Source of the DNA: Streptomyces olivaceoviridis
GTDB taxonomy: Bacteria > Actinomycetota > Actinomycetes > Streptomycetales > Streptomycetaceae
Direction: 5' to 3'
Assembly (NCBI RefSeq): GCF_014650115.1
Contig: NZ_BMUI01000036.1
Coordinates: forward strand, 1-61,877
DNA: 61,877 bases
This document shows, in pieces, positions 33,601 through 40,808 of the stretch. A program made the position numbers and the translations under genes. The notes beneath the pieces were generated by a model. It worked only from the letters and a program-made list of their open reading frames with translations, had not been told where the DNA came from and searched no databases. How positions within the stretch are numbered: position 1 is the stretch's first letter; each line of letters opens with the position of its first letter.

Positions 33601-34308
33601 TCAGGCGGTGGCGTGCAGGCCGGTGAGGTCGTCGTCCAGGACGTCGTCCTGGTCGCGGTCGCTGCTGTCGGTGACCGGGGCGGCCGGGAGGCCCGCGGCG
33701 CGGGCGGCGAGCTGGTGGCGGATCTCCTGGACGTGGGCGATCGGCACCGGCTGGTCGCCGTCACCGGTCAGCAGCGTGAAGCGCGCCGCGCTGCGGCCGT
33801 ACTCGTTCTTCTCGGTGCGGTAGTGCAGCCAGACGCCGGGGGCGAGGAAGAAGGACGCGGTGGCGTCCTCGTAGCCGCGCCACCGGTCCTCGTCCCGCAG
33901 GAAACCGTCGCCCTGGTCGAGCTCCCACGCGTCGGAGGCGGCGCGGGAGGCGGCGTCGCGTTCGGTGGCGGCGGCGACCTGCGCCAGGCCCTCCGACAGG
34001 GTGGCCGGGGCGGCCGGGGCGGTGCGCGTGCGCGTGGTGGTGGTCGGCTGGGCGGTGCTGCGGGCCTTGGTGAGCAGGCGGCGCAGCGGGTTCAGGAACA
34101 GCTCGGCCAGGGTGTTGATGGCGACGGCGGCCACGACCGCGACGCCGCCGGCGATGGCCAGGCGCCAGTCGCCGGACCAGGTGTCGGGCGAGTAGGTGTA
34201 ACCCGCCCAGGCGCCGATGGCGCCGCCGATCACGACGGTGACCATGTCCAGGCCCTCGGTCGCGGCTTCGGCGACGGTGATGGTGGCGCGGCGAACAGCT
34301 CGGTTCAT
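33601..34308 (-). CDS. Two-segment membrane protein
   Basis: 235 residues from ATG 34308. Two N-terminal membrane segments (MVTVVIGGAIGAWAGYTYS and LAIAGGVAVVAAVAINTLA) are followed by a ~150-residue cytoplasmic part that ends in an acidic Asp-rich stretch. It may belong to the Spd-like set of membrane proteins around traB. Function unknown. Confidence 0.55.
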   Translation of the reverse strand: MNRAVRRATITVAEAATEGLDMVTVVIGGAIGAWAGYTYSPDTWSGDWRLAIAGGVAVVAAVAINTLAELFLNPLRRLLTKARSTAQPTTTTRTRTAPAAPATLSEGLAQVAAATERDAASRAASDAWELDQGDGFLRDEDRWRGYEDATASFFLAPGVWLHYRTEKNEYGRSAARFTLLTGDGDQPVPIAHVQEIRHQLAARAAGLPAAPVTDSSDRDQDDVLDDDLTGLHATA

Positions 34309-34405
34309 GATGGGGGAAGCTCCTTCTTCTGTCGGATGCGCTCTGGTGGGGGAAGGGGTGGCTCCGGGACGGCCGGGCCGCACGCCAGCGGCCGTCCCGG
34401 GCGTC

Positions 34406-34792
34406 TTAATTGCCGCTGCTCGCGTGGGCGGCGGCGGTGGAACGGACGGCGTCGGCGAGCAGCACGGTCATCTCGTGGCCGTGGTCGACGACGTCCTCCA
34501 AGCGCTCGATGACCTCACTGGGCAGGCCGCGGGTGCGCGCGCCGGTCAGGACGCCCTCGAGGTAGAGGACGTCGGCGAGGATCCGGCCGCGGGCGTCCAG
34601 GACGCCGGGCTGCACGGCCAGGGCGTCGGTGTTCTTCACGGTGGCGAGCGCGGCGTGGTCGGCGGCCTCGCGGTAGGCGGTCTCGGACTGCTCGGTGAGC
34701 AGCGCGTCGACCTCGGTGGTGGTGCCGTAGACGCGGCGCCAGCCGAAGCGCGCGGCGGCGGCGTCCATCAGGGAGCGGCGGGTGAGGGGCAC
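34406..34792 (-). CDS. Conserved hypothetical protein
   Basis: 128 residues from GTG 34792 (GGGAGG five bases upstream). All-helical and acidic (TEVDALLTEQSETAYREAAD, EVIERLEDVVDHGHEMTVLL). No family recognised. Confidence 0.5.
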   Translation of the reverse strand: MPLTRRSLMDAAAARFGWRRVYGTTTEVDALLTEQSETAYREAADHAALATVKNTDALAVQPGVLDARGRILADVLYLEGVLTGARTRGLPSEVIERLEDVVDHGHEMTVLLADAVRSTAAAHASSGN

Positions 34793-34901
34793 GGTGACCT
34801 CCCGGGGAGGTTCCATCGCCTGGTCCGGGTGACCGGGCGGACACCGCACGGCCCCGGCCGCCGGGGAAGGGCGGCGGCCGGGAGCGCACGGAGAGCGCCG
34901 G

Positions 34902-35477
34902 TCAGTCCTCCGGGAGACGGCGTGCGTAGTAAGAGACGTAGTCGCTGTACTGGTCGCGCTCGATGCGCAGGACCTCCGGCTGGTCGACGGCCAGCTGCTG
35001 GAGGACGCCCACGATCCAGTCGTTGGTGCGCTGGAGGGTGAGGCGGATCAGGTCCAGGTCGGAAAGCCACAGCTGGACGTCTTCCTTGCGGCGGCGGGCG
35101 CCGCACACCCAGGTGTGCAGCTGCTCGCGGGCGGTGTCGTCGTCCGGGCGGGCGGGGAGGTCGCGGGGCAACGCCCGGCAGGTCGTGGCGTGCTCGTTGG
35201 CGACCTTCGCGGCGTCCGCGAGGCTGTAACGCGTGTTGTAGGTACGCCGCCCGTCCTGCGCGGAGGCGAAGTGGCAGCCGAGGCAGGCGACCGCGTAGTA
35301 GATGCCGGCCTTCCCGTCGTCGGCGGTGTAGACGAGGACGACTGCACTCGCCTGGTTGTAGTACCGCTGGACGACGGTGACGCCTTCCGGCTTCCAGGTC
35401 TCGCCGATGTCGGGCCACCGCTCGGGGGCCAGCGGTTCGACGGGGGCGGGGCGGCGGGAAAAGAGGGTGAGGGCCAC
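34902..35477 (-). CDS. Hypothetical protein with CxxCH motif
   Basis: A 191-residue soluble protein. A beta-rich N-terminal half carries ACLGCHFAS, and a later Cys follows (TTCRALPRD). With no signal peptide, the CxxCH is more likely a zinc site than a haem site. The C-terminal half is helical. It shares its direction and spacing with the surrounding plasmid genes. Confidence 0.5.
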   Translation of the reverse strand: MALTLFSRRPAPVEPLAPERWPDIGETWKPEGVTVVQRYYNQASAVVLVYTADDGKAGIYYAVACLGCHFASAQDGRRTYNTRYSLADAAKVANEHATTCRALPRDLPARPDDDTAREQLHTWVCGARRRKEDVQLWLSDLDLIRLTLQRTNDWIVGVLQQLAVDQPEVLRIERDQYSDYVSYYARRLPED

Positions 35478-35481
35478 GGGC

Positions 35482-35580
35482 CTACTCCTTGTCGGTGTCG
35501 GTGCGGTGGGCGTACCGGGCGGTGATGGTGGCCGCCACGGCGATGAGGACCAGGGCGAGCGCGTACGGCCAGCTGCTCAT
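35482..35580 (-). CDS. 32-residue membrane peptide
   Basis: MSSWPYALALVLIAVAATIT, then a short charged tail ending TDTDKE. It starts four bases inside the stop of the Pycsar-type effector gene (ATGA), so it is translated together with it. It is a single membrane helix, possibly a regulatory partner of the effector. Confidence 0.6.
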   Translation of the reverse strand: MSSWPYALALVLIAVAATITARYAHRTDTDKE

Positions 35581-36071
35581 CCGGCGACCGCGAGGACGGC
35601 GGCGACCAGGAGCAGGGCGAGGGCGGCGAGGATGATGTCGACCGCGCGGGCCAGGCGCTCGAACTTGGCGACGGCGATGATGGACAGCGACCTGACCCGG
35701 GTAAGGCGGGTGTCCTGCCGCATCGCGTTGAGCAGGTCGTCCTCGCTCAGCTGCGCCCAGCAGGGGAAGCCTTCACGGACGACGCGGCCGCGGCCTCCAA
35801 GGTTGGGGCGCACGACCAGGAGCAGCAGGACGGCAGAGGCCGCGAGGGCAAGGACGGCGGTGCCGCCGGCGAACTGCGCGGGCAGCGGCAGGTTCTTGTC
35901 GGCGACGCTGGCGAGTCCGGCGAGGACCGCGCCGTTGAAGGCCAGGAGCAGCGACGCCTTGCTGTCGGTGCGGCTGATCTTCGATTCGACGTCGTGACAG
36001 GCGTCGTCCAGGTTCTTGCCCGGGTCGCACGCGGCCAGGGGTGCGGTGTCCGGGCTGGTGCCGAGAGGCAT
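35577..36071 (-). CDS. Pycsar-type membrane effector (DUF5706-like)
   Basis: 164 residues. The family layout is visible: an N-terminal helix KISRTDSKASLLLAFNGAVL leading into the first membrane segment, a second segment (LALAASAVLLLLVV), a loop with FPCWAQLSEDDLLNAM, then VRSLSIIAVAKFERL and a third segment (IILAALALLLVAAVLA). In Pycsar defence such proteins sense a cyclic pyrimidine nucleotide and permeabilise the membrane. No uridylate or cytidylate cyclase is adjacent, so its role on this replicon is open. Confidence 0.75.
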   Translation of the reverse strand: MPLGTSPDTAPLAACDPGKNLDDACHDVESKISRTDSKASLLLAFNGAVLAGLASVADKNLPLPAQFAGGTAVLALAASAVLLLLVVRPNLGGRGRVVREGFPCWAQLSEDDLLNAMRQDTRLTRVRSLSIIAVAKFERLARAVDIILAALALLLVAAVLAVAG

Positions 36072-36085
36072 GGTCGGTTCCCTTC

Positions 36086-36165
36086 CGGCCGGGCTGTCCG
36101 GCTCCCCACCGCCCTGCCCGTGCCGGTGGTGGCGCGGGCAGGGGGAGGCAGTCGGCAGACCGGTG
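36086..36165. repeat. Intergenic repeat, divergent copy
   Basis: Starts GGCCGGGCTGTCCGGCTCCC and ends GGCAGTCGGCAGACC. It is related to the two closer copies at 36581 and 37310 and contains a GC-rich hairpin. Confidence 0.6.
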
Positions 36166-36167
36166 CA

Positions 36168-36554
36168 TCAGCCGACCCAGCGACCGTCCTTGATGACCTG
36201 CTTGCCGTCCTTGAGGGTCAGGTTCGTGATGAAGGCCGACAGGGTGGTGCCGTCCAGTTCGCGGAGGGTGTAGTCCGTGGCCCACACGTCCTCACCGCCC
36301 CGCTTGCCCATGAGATAGACCCGGGTCTCGTAGGCGGGCTCCAAGGCGGCCGCCGCCGCTTGAGCCCGGGACTCGGTCGGCAGGACGATCGCGCCGCAGC
36401 GGTCGTTGAGGCCGATCAGGAACAGGTCACGCAGCTCGAAGCCGCGCACATCCAGCACGCTCAGGATCGGCTCGGTCGAGCCGTGGGTGTGCACGTTGTT
36501 CGGATGGGACTTCACCCAGCGGCTTCCACCGAACTTGCTCATGTCGATAGCCAT
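36168..36554 (-). CDS. Hypothetical protein
   Basis: 128 residues from ATG 36554 (AGGAG six bases upstream). An alternating alpha/beta protein (LSVLDVRGFELRDLFLIGL, CGAIVLPTESRAQAAAAAL, VYLMGKRGGEDVWATDYTL). No family recognised. It is flanked on both sides by copies of the intergenic repeat. Confidence 0.5.
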   Translation of the reverse strand: MAIDMSKFGGSRWVKSHPNNVHTHGSTEPILSVLDVRGFELRDLFLIGLNDRCGAIVLPTESRAQAAAAALEPAYETRVYLMGKRGGEDVWATDYTLRELDGTTLSAFITNLTLKDGKQVIKDGRWVG

Positions 36555-36580
36555 CAGCAGCTCCTGCTGTCGAGTCGTGG

Positions 36581-36655
36581 TCCGGGCTGTCCGGCTCCCC
36601 GTCACCACCCGGCCCGCGTACGGCGGGGCGGGTGGATCAGGCAGCCGCCAGACCG
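36581..36655. repeat. Intergenic repeat, copy 2
   Basis: About 75 bases sharing CGGGCTGTCCGGCTCCCCGT at its start and GTGGATCAGGCAGCCGCCAG near its end with 37310-37384. Between these lies a hairpin whose sequence varies. Confidence 0.75.
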
Positions 36656-37261
36656 TCAGCGGGCGGGGGGGTGGTTGTGGTTGTGCAGGTGGATCAGCGG
36701 ACGCAGGGACAGGCCGCGCAGCGTGAAGAGGGAGCCAATGGTCCAGGCGAGGACGGCCAGCGCGGTGGCGACGGGGCGGCCGGCGGCGGGGGAGGCGTCG
36801 AACACCATCGCCGCCGTGCAGATGCCGTGGGCAGTCCACGTCAGACGTGCGCCGAAGGCACCGGTGACCCAGGCCAGGACGAGGCTGACGGCGCCGACGC
36901 CCAGCCAGATGACGAACGCGCTGGAGGCCGACAGCGGAAGACCGGCGGTGTGCGCGGCCAGGTAGGCGTGGACGGGGTCGGCGATGGTGGCGATCCACTG
37001 GGTGGCCCACGCCCAGTCCTGGTGCTGGTACCAGTCGATCAGGCGGGGCACGCCGACGGACAGGACGAGGATGACGGCGAGGACGCCGCCGACGGCCATC
37101 ATGGCGAGGGCGCCGGGCGGGATGTCGTCGCGGGTACGGATCGGGGCCGGCCGGGGCGGCGCAGTCCAGGGCACGCGGGGCGGCTGGCGCTCGCTGTCGG
37201 CGATCGTGTGCAGCGGCGGGATGGTCGGCTTGGGCTCGCGGGGATCGGTGGGTTCAATCAC
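36656..37261 (-). CDS. Four-segment membrane protein
   Basis: 201 residues from GTG 37261 (AAGGAG eight bases upstream). A proline-rich cytoplasmic N-terminus, then four membrane segments (GALAMMAVGGVLAVILVL, FVIWLGVGAVSLVLAWV, TWTAHGICTAAMVF, ATALAVLAWTIGSLFTL), and a His-rich tail (HLHNHNHPP). A likely Spd-type plasmid-spread membrane protein by position; the family is not certain. Confidence 0.55.
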   Translation of the reverse strand: MIEPTDPREPKPTIPPLHTIADSERQPPRVPWTAPPRPAPIRTRDDIPPGALAMMAVGGVLAVILVLSVGVPRLIDWYQHQDWAWATQWIATIADPVHAYLAAHTAGLPLSASSAFVIWLGVGAVSLVLAWVTGAFGARLTWTAHGICTAAMVFDASPAAGRPVATALAVLAWTIGSLFTLRGLSLRPLIHLHNHNHPPAR

Positions 37262-37309
37262 CGGGGAGTCTCCTTCGCGGTGGTCGGCAGATGGGCGCAG
37301 ATTCGGTGG

Positions 37310-37384
37310 CCGGGCTGTCCGGCTCCCCGTCACCACCCGTCCCGGCAGCGGCCGGGACGGGTGGATCAGGCAGCCGCCAGACCG
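37310..37384. repeat. Intergenic repeat, copy 3
   Basis: Partner of 36581-36655. Its hairpin has 14-bp arms (CCACCCGTCCCGGC / GCCGGGACGGGTGG), so the repeat probably serves as a terminator. Its end runs into the coding end of the RRQRL gene. Confidence 0.75.
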
Positions 37385-37827
37385 CCCTCGCAGTTCTGCG
37401 CGGGCGCGGTGGGACGGGGGTTGAGGTAGGAGTGCGGGTCGGCGGGCGTGCCGTCGTAGCACTCAAGGCAGGAGCCGAGCGTCTTGAGCGGGAGGCAGTG
37501 GAAGTACCTCCGGCGGCACAAGGGGCACCGCTGCCGCGCCTCCATCGCCTTGTCGAGCGCGATCTCCTTGGCGAGGGTCATCGGCCGGATCGGCAGGGCC
37601 CGGTCGATCTCGTAGAGCCAGGCCCGGCGCTTGCCACCCCGGCACTCGATCGCTGCGACCGGGGCCTGGCCGCCGGGGCGTAAACGCATCTCGCGCAGCT
37701 GCCTGCGGGTTGCCAGGCCCTTGGGGGCCTGGCGCCAGCGGTAGACCGGGAAGTCATCGGTTCCGTACAGGTCGATGTCCTGGACGGCCGGCTTCTCCGC
37801 GGTGGCCGGGTCAGCGGCGGCGGCCAC
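37366..37827 (-). CDS. RRQRL-motif zinc-binding protein
   Basis: About 153 residues. The conserved ATRRQLREMRLRPGGQAPVA and the LAKEIALDKAMEARQRCPLC segments, then CRRRYFHCLPL and GSCLECY, fit the zinc-binding RRQRL family found on Streptomyces conjugative plasmids and integrative elements. The start is unclear between GTG 37827 and GTG 37839, and it overlaps the Spd-like gene end. Its role in transfer is not known. Confidence 0.75.
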   Translation of the reverse strand: MAAAADPATAEKPAVQDIDLYGTDDFPVYRWRQAPKGLATRRQLREMRLRPGGQAPVAAIECRGGKRRAWLYEIDRALPIRPMTLAKEIALDKAMEARQRCPLCRRRYFHCLPLKTLGSCLECYDGTPADPHSYLNPRPTAPAQNCEGGLAAA

Positions 37828-38317
37828 GGTTGTGTCCACGGCCGGTGTGGACCTGGACCCGGGCGCGGCCGCGGGCCTGGACGTGGACGTTGGTGCCACC
37901 GCGGCCGGAGCCGGTGCTGAACATCTTCAGCAGGACGAAGCCGCCCAGGCCCGCCAGCGCGATGAGGCCGAGGGTGACGAGCGCTTGGACGAGCGCGACC
38001 AGGGCGCCGATCAGGAAGTAGAGGCCGATGCCGCCGACGCCCAGGATGAACGCGACCAGGGCGGCCTTGACCAGGAGCGGGGAGACGAGGGGCTGCGGGG
38101 CCGGGGCGGGCGGCGGGGTGTAGTAGGCGACGGACTGCCCGGCCGGGCCGGGAACGACGACCACGCCGTCGACGCCGGCGGTCGGCGGGTAGACGACGGT
38201 GCCCTGGGGGAGCGGGACGACGTGCTGTCCGTACGCGGGGGCGGGCGGCTGCGCGTACTGGGGCGGCAGCGGTGCCGGGTAGTAGATGGGCTGGGTCTGC
38301 TCGCCGTTCGACGGCAT
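37811..38317 (-). CDS. Spd-like membrane protein
   Basis: 168 residues from ATG 38317 (GGAGGA upstream). A Pro/Tyr-rich N-terminal ~85 residues, then two membrane segments (LLVKAALVAFILGVGGIGLY and LVALVQALVTLGLIALAGLG), and an Arg/His-rich C-terminus (HVQARGRARVQVHTGRG). This matches the layout of intramycelial spread proteins that act with TraB. Confidence 0.65.
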   Translation of the reverse strand: MPSNGEQTQPIYYPAPLPPQYAQPPAPAYGQHVVPLPQGTVVYPPTAGVDGVVVVPGPAGQSVAYYTPPPAPAPQPLVSPLLVKAALVAFILGVGGIGLYFLIGALVALVQALVTLGLIALAGLGGFVLLKMFSTGSGRGGTNVHVQARGRARVQVHTGRGHNRGRRR

Positions 38318-38460
38318 GATGGTGTCCTCCTCATCCGTGGGGAGCCCGGGTCGTGACCGCTGGCGTGTGATCGCCCGGGGAGGCTCCGGCCTCTTCAGGG
38401 GTCCCGGGGTGGCTTCAACACCTCGGGGCCCTTGGAGCTGTCGGAACGTCTTGGACAGCA

Positions 38461-38494
38461 GCGAGGCCCGAACCGTGTGCGGTACGGGCCTCGC
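38461..38494 (-). terminator. GC stem-loop
   Basis: GCGAGGCCCG / CGGGCCTCGC arms around a 14-base centre that can itself pair, 19 bases after the stop of 38513-38998. Confidence 0.65.
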
Positions 38495-38512
38495 GGTATG
38501 GCGGGTGAAGGG

Positions 38513-38998
38513 TTACTCAGGTGCGAGCGGCGACTTGAGGATCTCGTAGTGGCCGAACTGGGCGTCTTCGCGGATGATCCCGACCTCATGCATACGGTCG
38601 CGCTCGCGGTAGAACCAGCGCTTCTGGTCGGTCAGGGCGACGCGTTCGACGATCGTGCTGACGTCCTTGGGGGTGAACAGCCGCTTGCCCTGCCGTACCC
38701 ACCGGTCGAGCTGTGTGTCGAGGGCGGCTCGGGCGTCGTCCGGGGTGAGCGGGTCGGCTGGCGCAGTGCCTGCCGGGTCAGTACCGGCTTCCTCCTCTCC
38801 GGGCTGGGTGAAGAGGTCGTCAGTGCCCGCCAGGAGCAGCGCGCGCATCTGGGCAGCGTTCAGGGTGAGCTTGACGAAACCGGTGGAGCCGTCGTGGCCG
38901 TCTACGAAGGCGGTCAGTACGACGTCTCCGTTCTCCTCTCGCGCGGCGTGCATGTTGCTGACGTGGCCGAGGACTTCATGATCGGGCAGACCGTGCAC
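38513..38998 (-). CDS. Protein with a TraB-like C-terminal winged-helix domain
   Basis: 161 residues from GTG 38998 (AAGGAGG five bases upstream). The last ~70 residues (LDRWVRQGKRLFTPKDVSTI, RDRMHEVGIIREDAQ, GHYEILKSPL) align position by position with the extreme C-terminus of the TraB protein coded at 40809-42959 (LDKWLREGKASFEPKELNDL, GRYDLMRSPL). In TraB this region is where the recognition-sequence-binding winged helix lies. The N-terminal half is unrelated to TraB. It may bind the same DNA and modulate transfer. Confidence 0.65.
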   Translation of the reverse strand: MHGLPDHEVLGHVSNMHAAREENGDVVLTAFVDGHDGSTGFVKLTLNAAQMRALLLAGTDDLFTQPGEEEAGTDPAGTAPADPLTPDDARAALDTQLDRWVRQGKRLFTPKDVSTIVERVALTDQKRWFYRERDRMHEVGIIREDAQFGHYEILKSPLAPE

Positions 38999-39076
38999 CG
39001 TGCCTCCTTGTCTTTGTGCTGATTGTGCGGCGCGGGCCGGTGGGGCCGAGCTGGCTTCAACAACTCGGCCGCAGGA

Positions 39077-39214
39077 TCAGTCGGTCAGCTCGTGCCAGCG
39101 GGCGGTCATCACCTCGCTCTGAATCAGGATCGTGGGCGGGTGGCCGGGACCGGGCTTGGGCAGCAGCTCGATCGGCTCATCCCGCTGTTCGGTGAAGTCG
39201 AAGGTGATCTCCAC
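39077..39214 (-). CDS. 45-residue acidic protein
   Basis: VEITFDFTEQRDEPIELLPK, then a Pro-rich turn and ILIQSEVMTARWHELTD. The GTG at 39214 has AGGAGG eight bases upstream; an ATG at 39241 is the alternative. It lies 37 bases after the DUF2637 gene, presumably on the same transcript. Function unknown. Confidence 0.55.
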   Translation of the reverse strand: MEITFDFTEQRDEPIELLPKPGPGHPPTILIQSEVMTARWHELTD

Positions 39215-39250
39215 GGCGGCTTCCTCCTCTTCTCCGGTCATGACAGGTCG

Positions 39251-40627
39251 TTACGCGGTCTCGTCCAGGACGAGGTCGCCGTTGGCGATCTCCTCGTTGA
39301 GGAGGTCGGCGATCTCCTGGAGCGTCTCGGTTTTTCCGGTGAGGCCGGCGGCCTTGAGCGAGCGGCGCGAGACCTTGCCGGACCCGGCGCGGATGATGCC
39401 GCGGGCGAGTTCCCGGGCTTCGGCGAGCTTGGCGTCGTCGATGTCCGGTCGGGCGGGCGGCGCCTGGTGCTCGCGGGCGCGCGGGTTGGTCCCCTGAGCG
39501 AGGCCCGCCTCGGGGTGGCGGCCCTCAGCGAGGGGGCCGTAGAACAGCGGGCGCTGGGGGCCAGGGCCGTGTGCGGAGGCCGCCGGGGTGGAGGTGGTCC
39601 CCGTGCGGGGCTCGTGGTCCTCACCGGTGGTCCCCTGCGAGGTGGTGTGGTCCCCGTCCGTTGTCGCGTCGGTGGGGACCTTGACGGTGATGGTCCCCGG
39701 CGTGTGGGTGCGGGCGGCAGCGGTCCCTGCCGGGCGGGGGCCGGTCTCTTCGCTGGTGGCGGGGGTGATCGGGGTGGTGGTCCCCGCCGGGGCGGGGACC
39801 GGGTGCTGCACCGCCGGGGCCAGTGCGGGGGCCATGGCCCCCGGGGCGGGAGCCAGTTCGGGGGCCATCGGTGCTGCGAGGGATGTGGGGAGGGCCGGGT
39901 GGTCCCCGCCGGGGGCGGGGATGGTCCCCTCGGTGGTCCCCGTAAGTTCGAGTGCGAGGTCCAGCATGCCGCCGCGCAGGGGCCACAGCTTCTCTGCGGG
40001 GGCCTTGCGACGCCAGCCCCGTCCGTACTCGGCCTTGAGGTCCCCGATCTTCTGGCGGCGGTGCTTCTCCAGGATCAGTCCGGTGCGGTAGGAGCGAACC
40101 TCCCACAGGACCATGCGGCGCCAGATGCCGAAGGTGCCGGGCGGGTCCAGGAACCAGCGGCTGAGCCGGATGCCGTCCATGCGGCGCTGGCTGGTCAGTC
40201 CGGTGCGGCGCCGGATGGCGTGGCGGACACCCTCCATGAAGGCAATGAACAGCAGCGGCATCGCTGCGTGCATGCCCTGCCCAGTGATGCGATCCGGCCA
40301 CGGCAAATCGGGATCTACTGCCGCCATGTTGAACCAGATCGTTGCGCTAGTGAAGGCCCATGCGAGCCATCGCAAAGGCGGGAGCGGCATGTCGAGCTGC
40401 TCCAGGACCAGGTCGACGGTGAGCAGGGCGAGAATGCCCAGGTCAACGCCGATGGGGACGATCCAGGAGTGGCCTCCGAAGCCGCGGGCGCGGGCCACGT
40501 CTTCGACGGCGGCGAAGGAGCCGTATCCGCCGAGCCCGGCGAGGCCGGCGAAGAAGACTCCAGCGATGGCGATGACCCATTTCTGGGCCTTGGTGAAGGG
40601 CGGCGGCGCCTTGGGGCGGTCTGCCAT
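39251..40627 (-). CDS. DUF2637 membrane protein
   Basis: 458 residues from ATG 40627 (GGAAGG upstream). The N-terminal ~150 residues carry four membrane segments typical of DUF2637 (WVIAIAGVFFAGLAGLGGY, WIVPIGVDLGILALLTVDLV, LAWAFTSATIWFNMAAV, MPLLFIAFMEGVRHAI). Then come a basic segment, a long Pro/Thr/Ala-rich linker, and a C-terminal helical domain (RGIIRAGSGKVSRRSLKAAG). Such proteins are common next to traB in Streptomyces. Palindromic operators lie upstream. Confidence 0.8.
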   Translation of the reverse strand: MADRPKAPPPFTKAQKWVIAIAGVFFAGLAGLGGYGSFAAVEDVARARGFGGHSWIVPIGVDLGILALLTVDLVLEQLDMPLPPLRWLAWAFTSATIWFNMAAVDPDLPWPDRITGQGMHAAMPLLFIAFMEGVRHAIRRRTGLTSQRRMDGIRLSRWFLDPPGTFGIWRRMVLWEVRSYRTGLILEKHRRQKIGDLKAEYGRGWRRKAPAEKLWPLRGGMLDLALELTGTTEGTIPAPGGDHPALPTSLAAPMAPELAPAPGAMAPALAPAVQHPVPAPAGTTTPITPATSEETGPRPAGTAAARTHTPGTITVKVPTDATTDGDHTTSQGTTGEDHEPRTGTTSTPAASAHGPGPQRPLFYGPLAEGRHPEAGLAQGTNPRAREHQAPPARPDIDDAKLAEARELARGIIRAGSGKVSRRSLKAAGLTGKTETLQEIADLLNEEIANGDLVLDETA

Positions 40628-40645
40628 GTCGATTACCTTCCGTAG

Positions 40646-40791
40646 TGTTCGCGCAGTGTTCGGCGAGGGGTGTTCGCGAACTGTTCGCGGGCGACAAACC
40701 ATCACTTTCTGGACTGTGCGCGGGAGAACACCCCAGAGTTTCTAAGGGAGGGACGGGTTGCGAACTGTTCGCAGATCACGAACAGTTCGCA
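40646..40791. promoter_or_regulatory. Three CGAAC-N-GTTCG palindromes between traB and DUF2637
   Basis: Perfect odd palindromes at 40675-40689 (CGCGAACTGTTCGCG), 40759-40773 (TGCGAACTGTTCGCA) and 40779-40789 (CGAACAGTTCG), with extra TGTTCG half sites at 40648 and 40658. They sit upstream of the DUF2637 start and just after the traB stop. Likely operators for a plasmid repressor. The one-base spacer differs from the four-base spacer of LexA boxes. Confidence 0.7.
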
Positions 40792-40808
40792 TCCACCTTT
40801 CGCCACTG

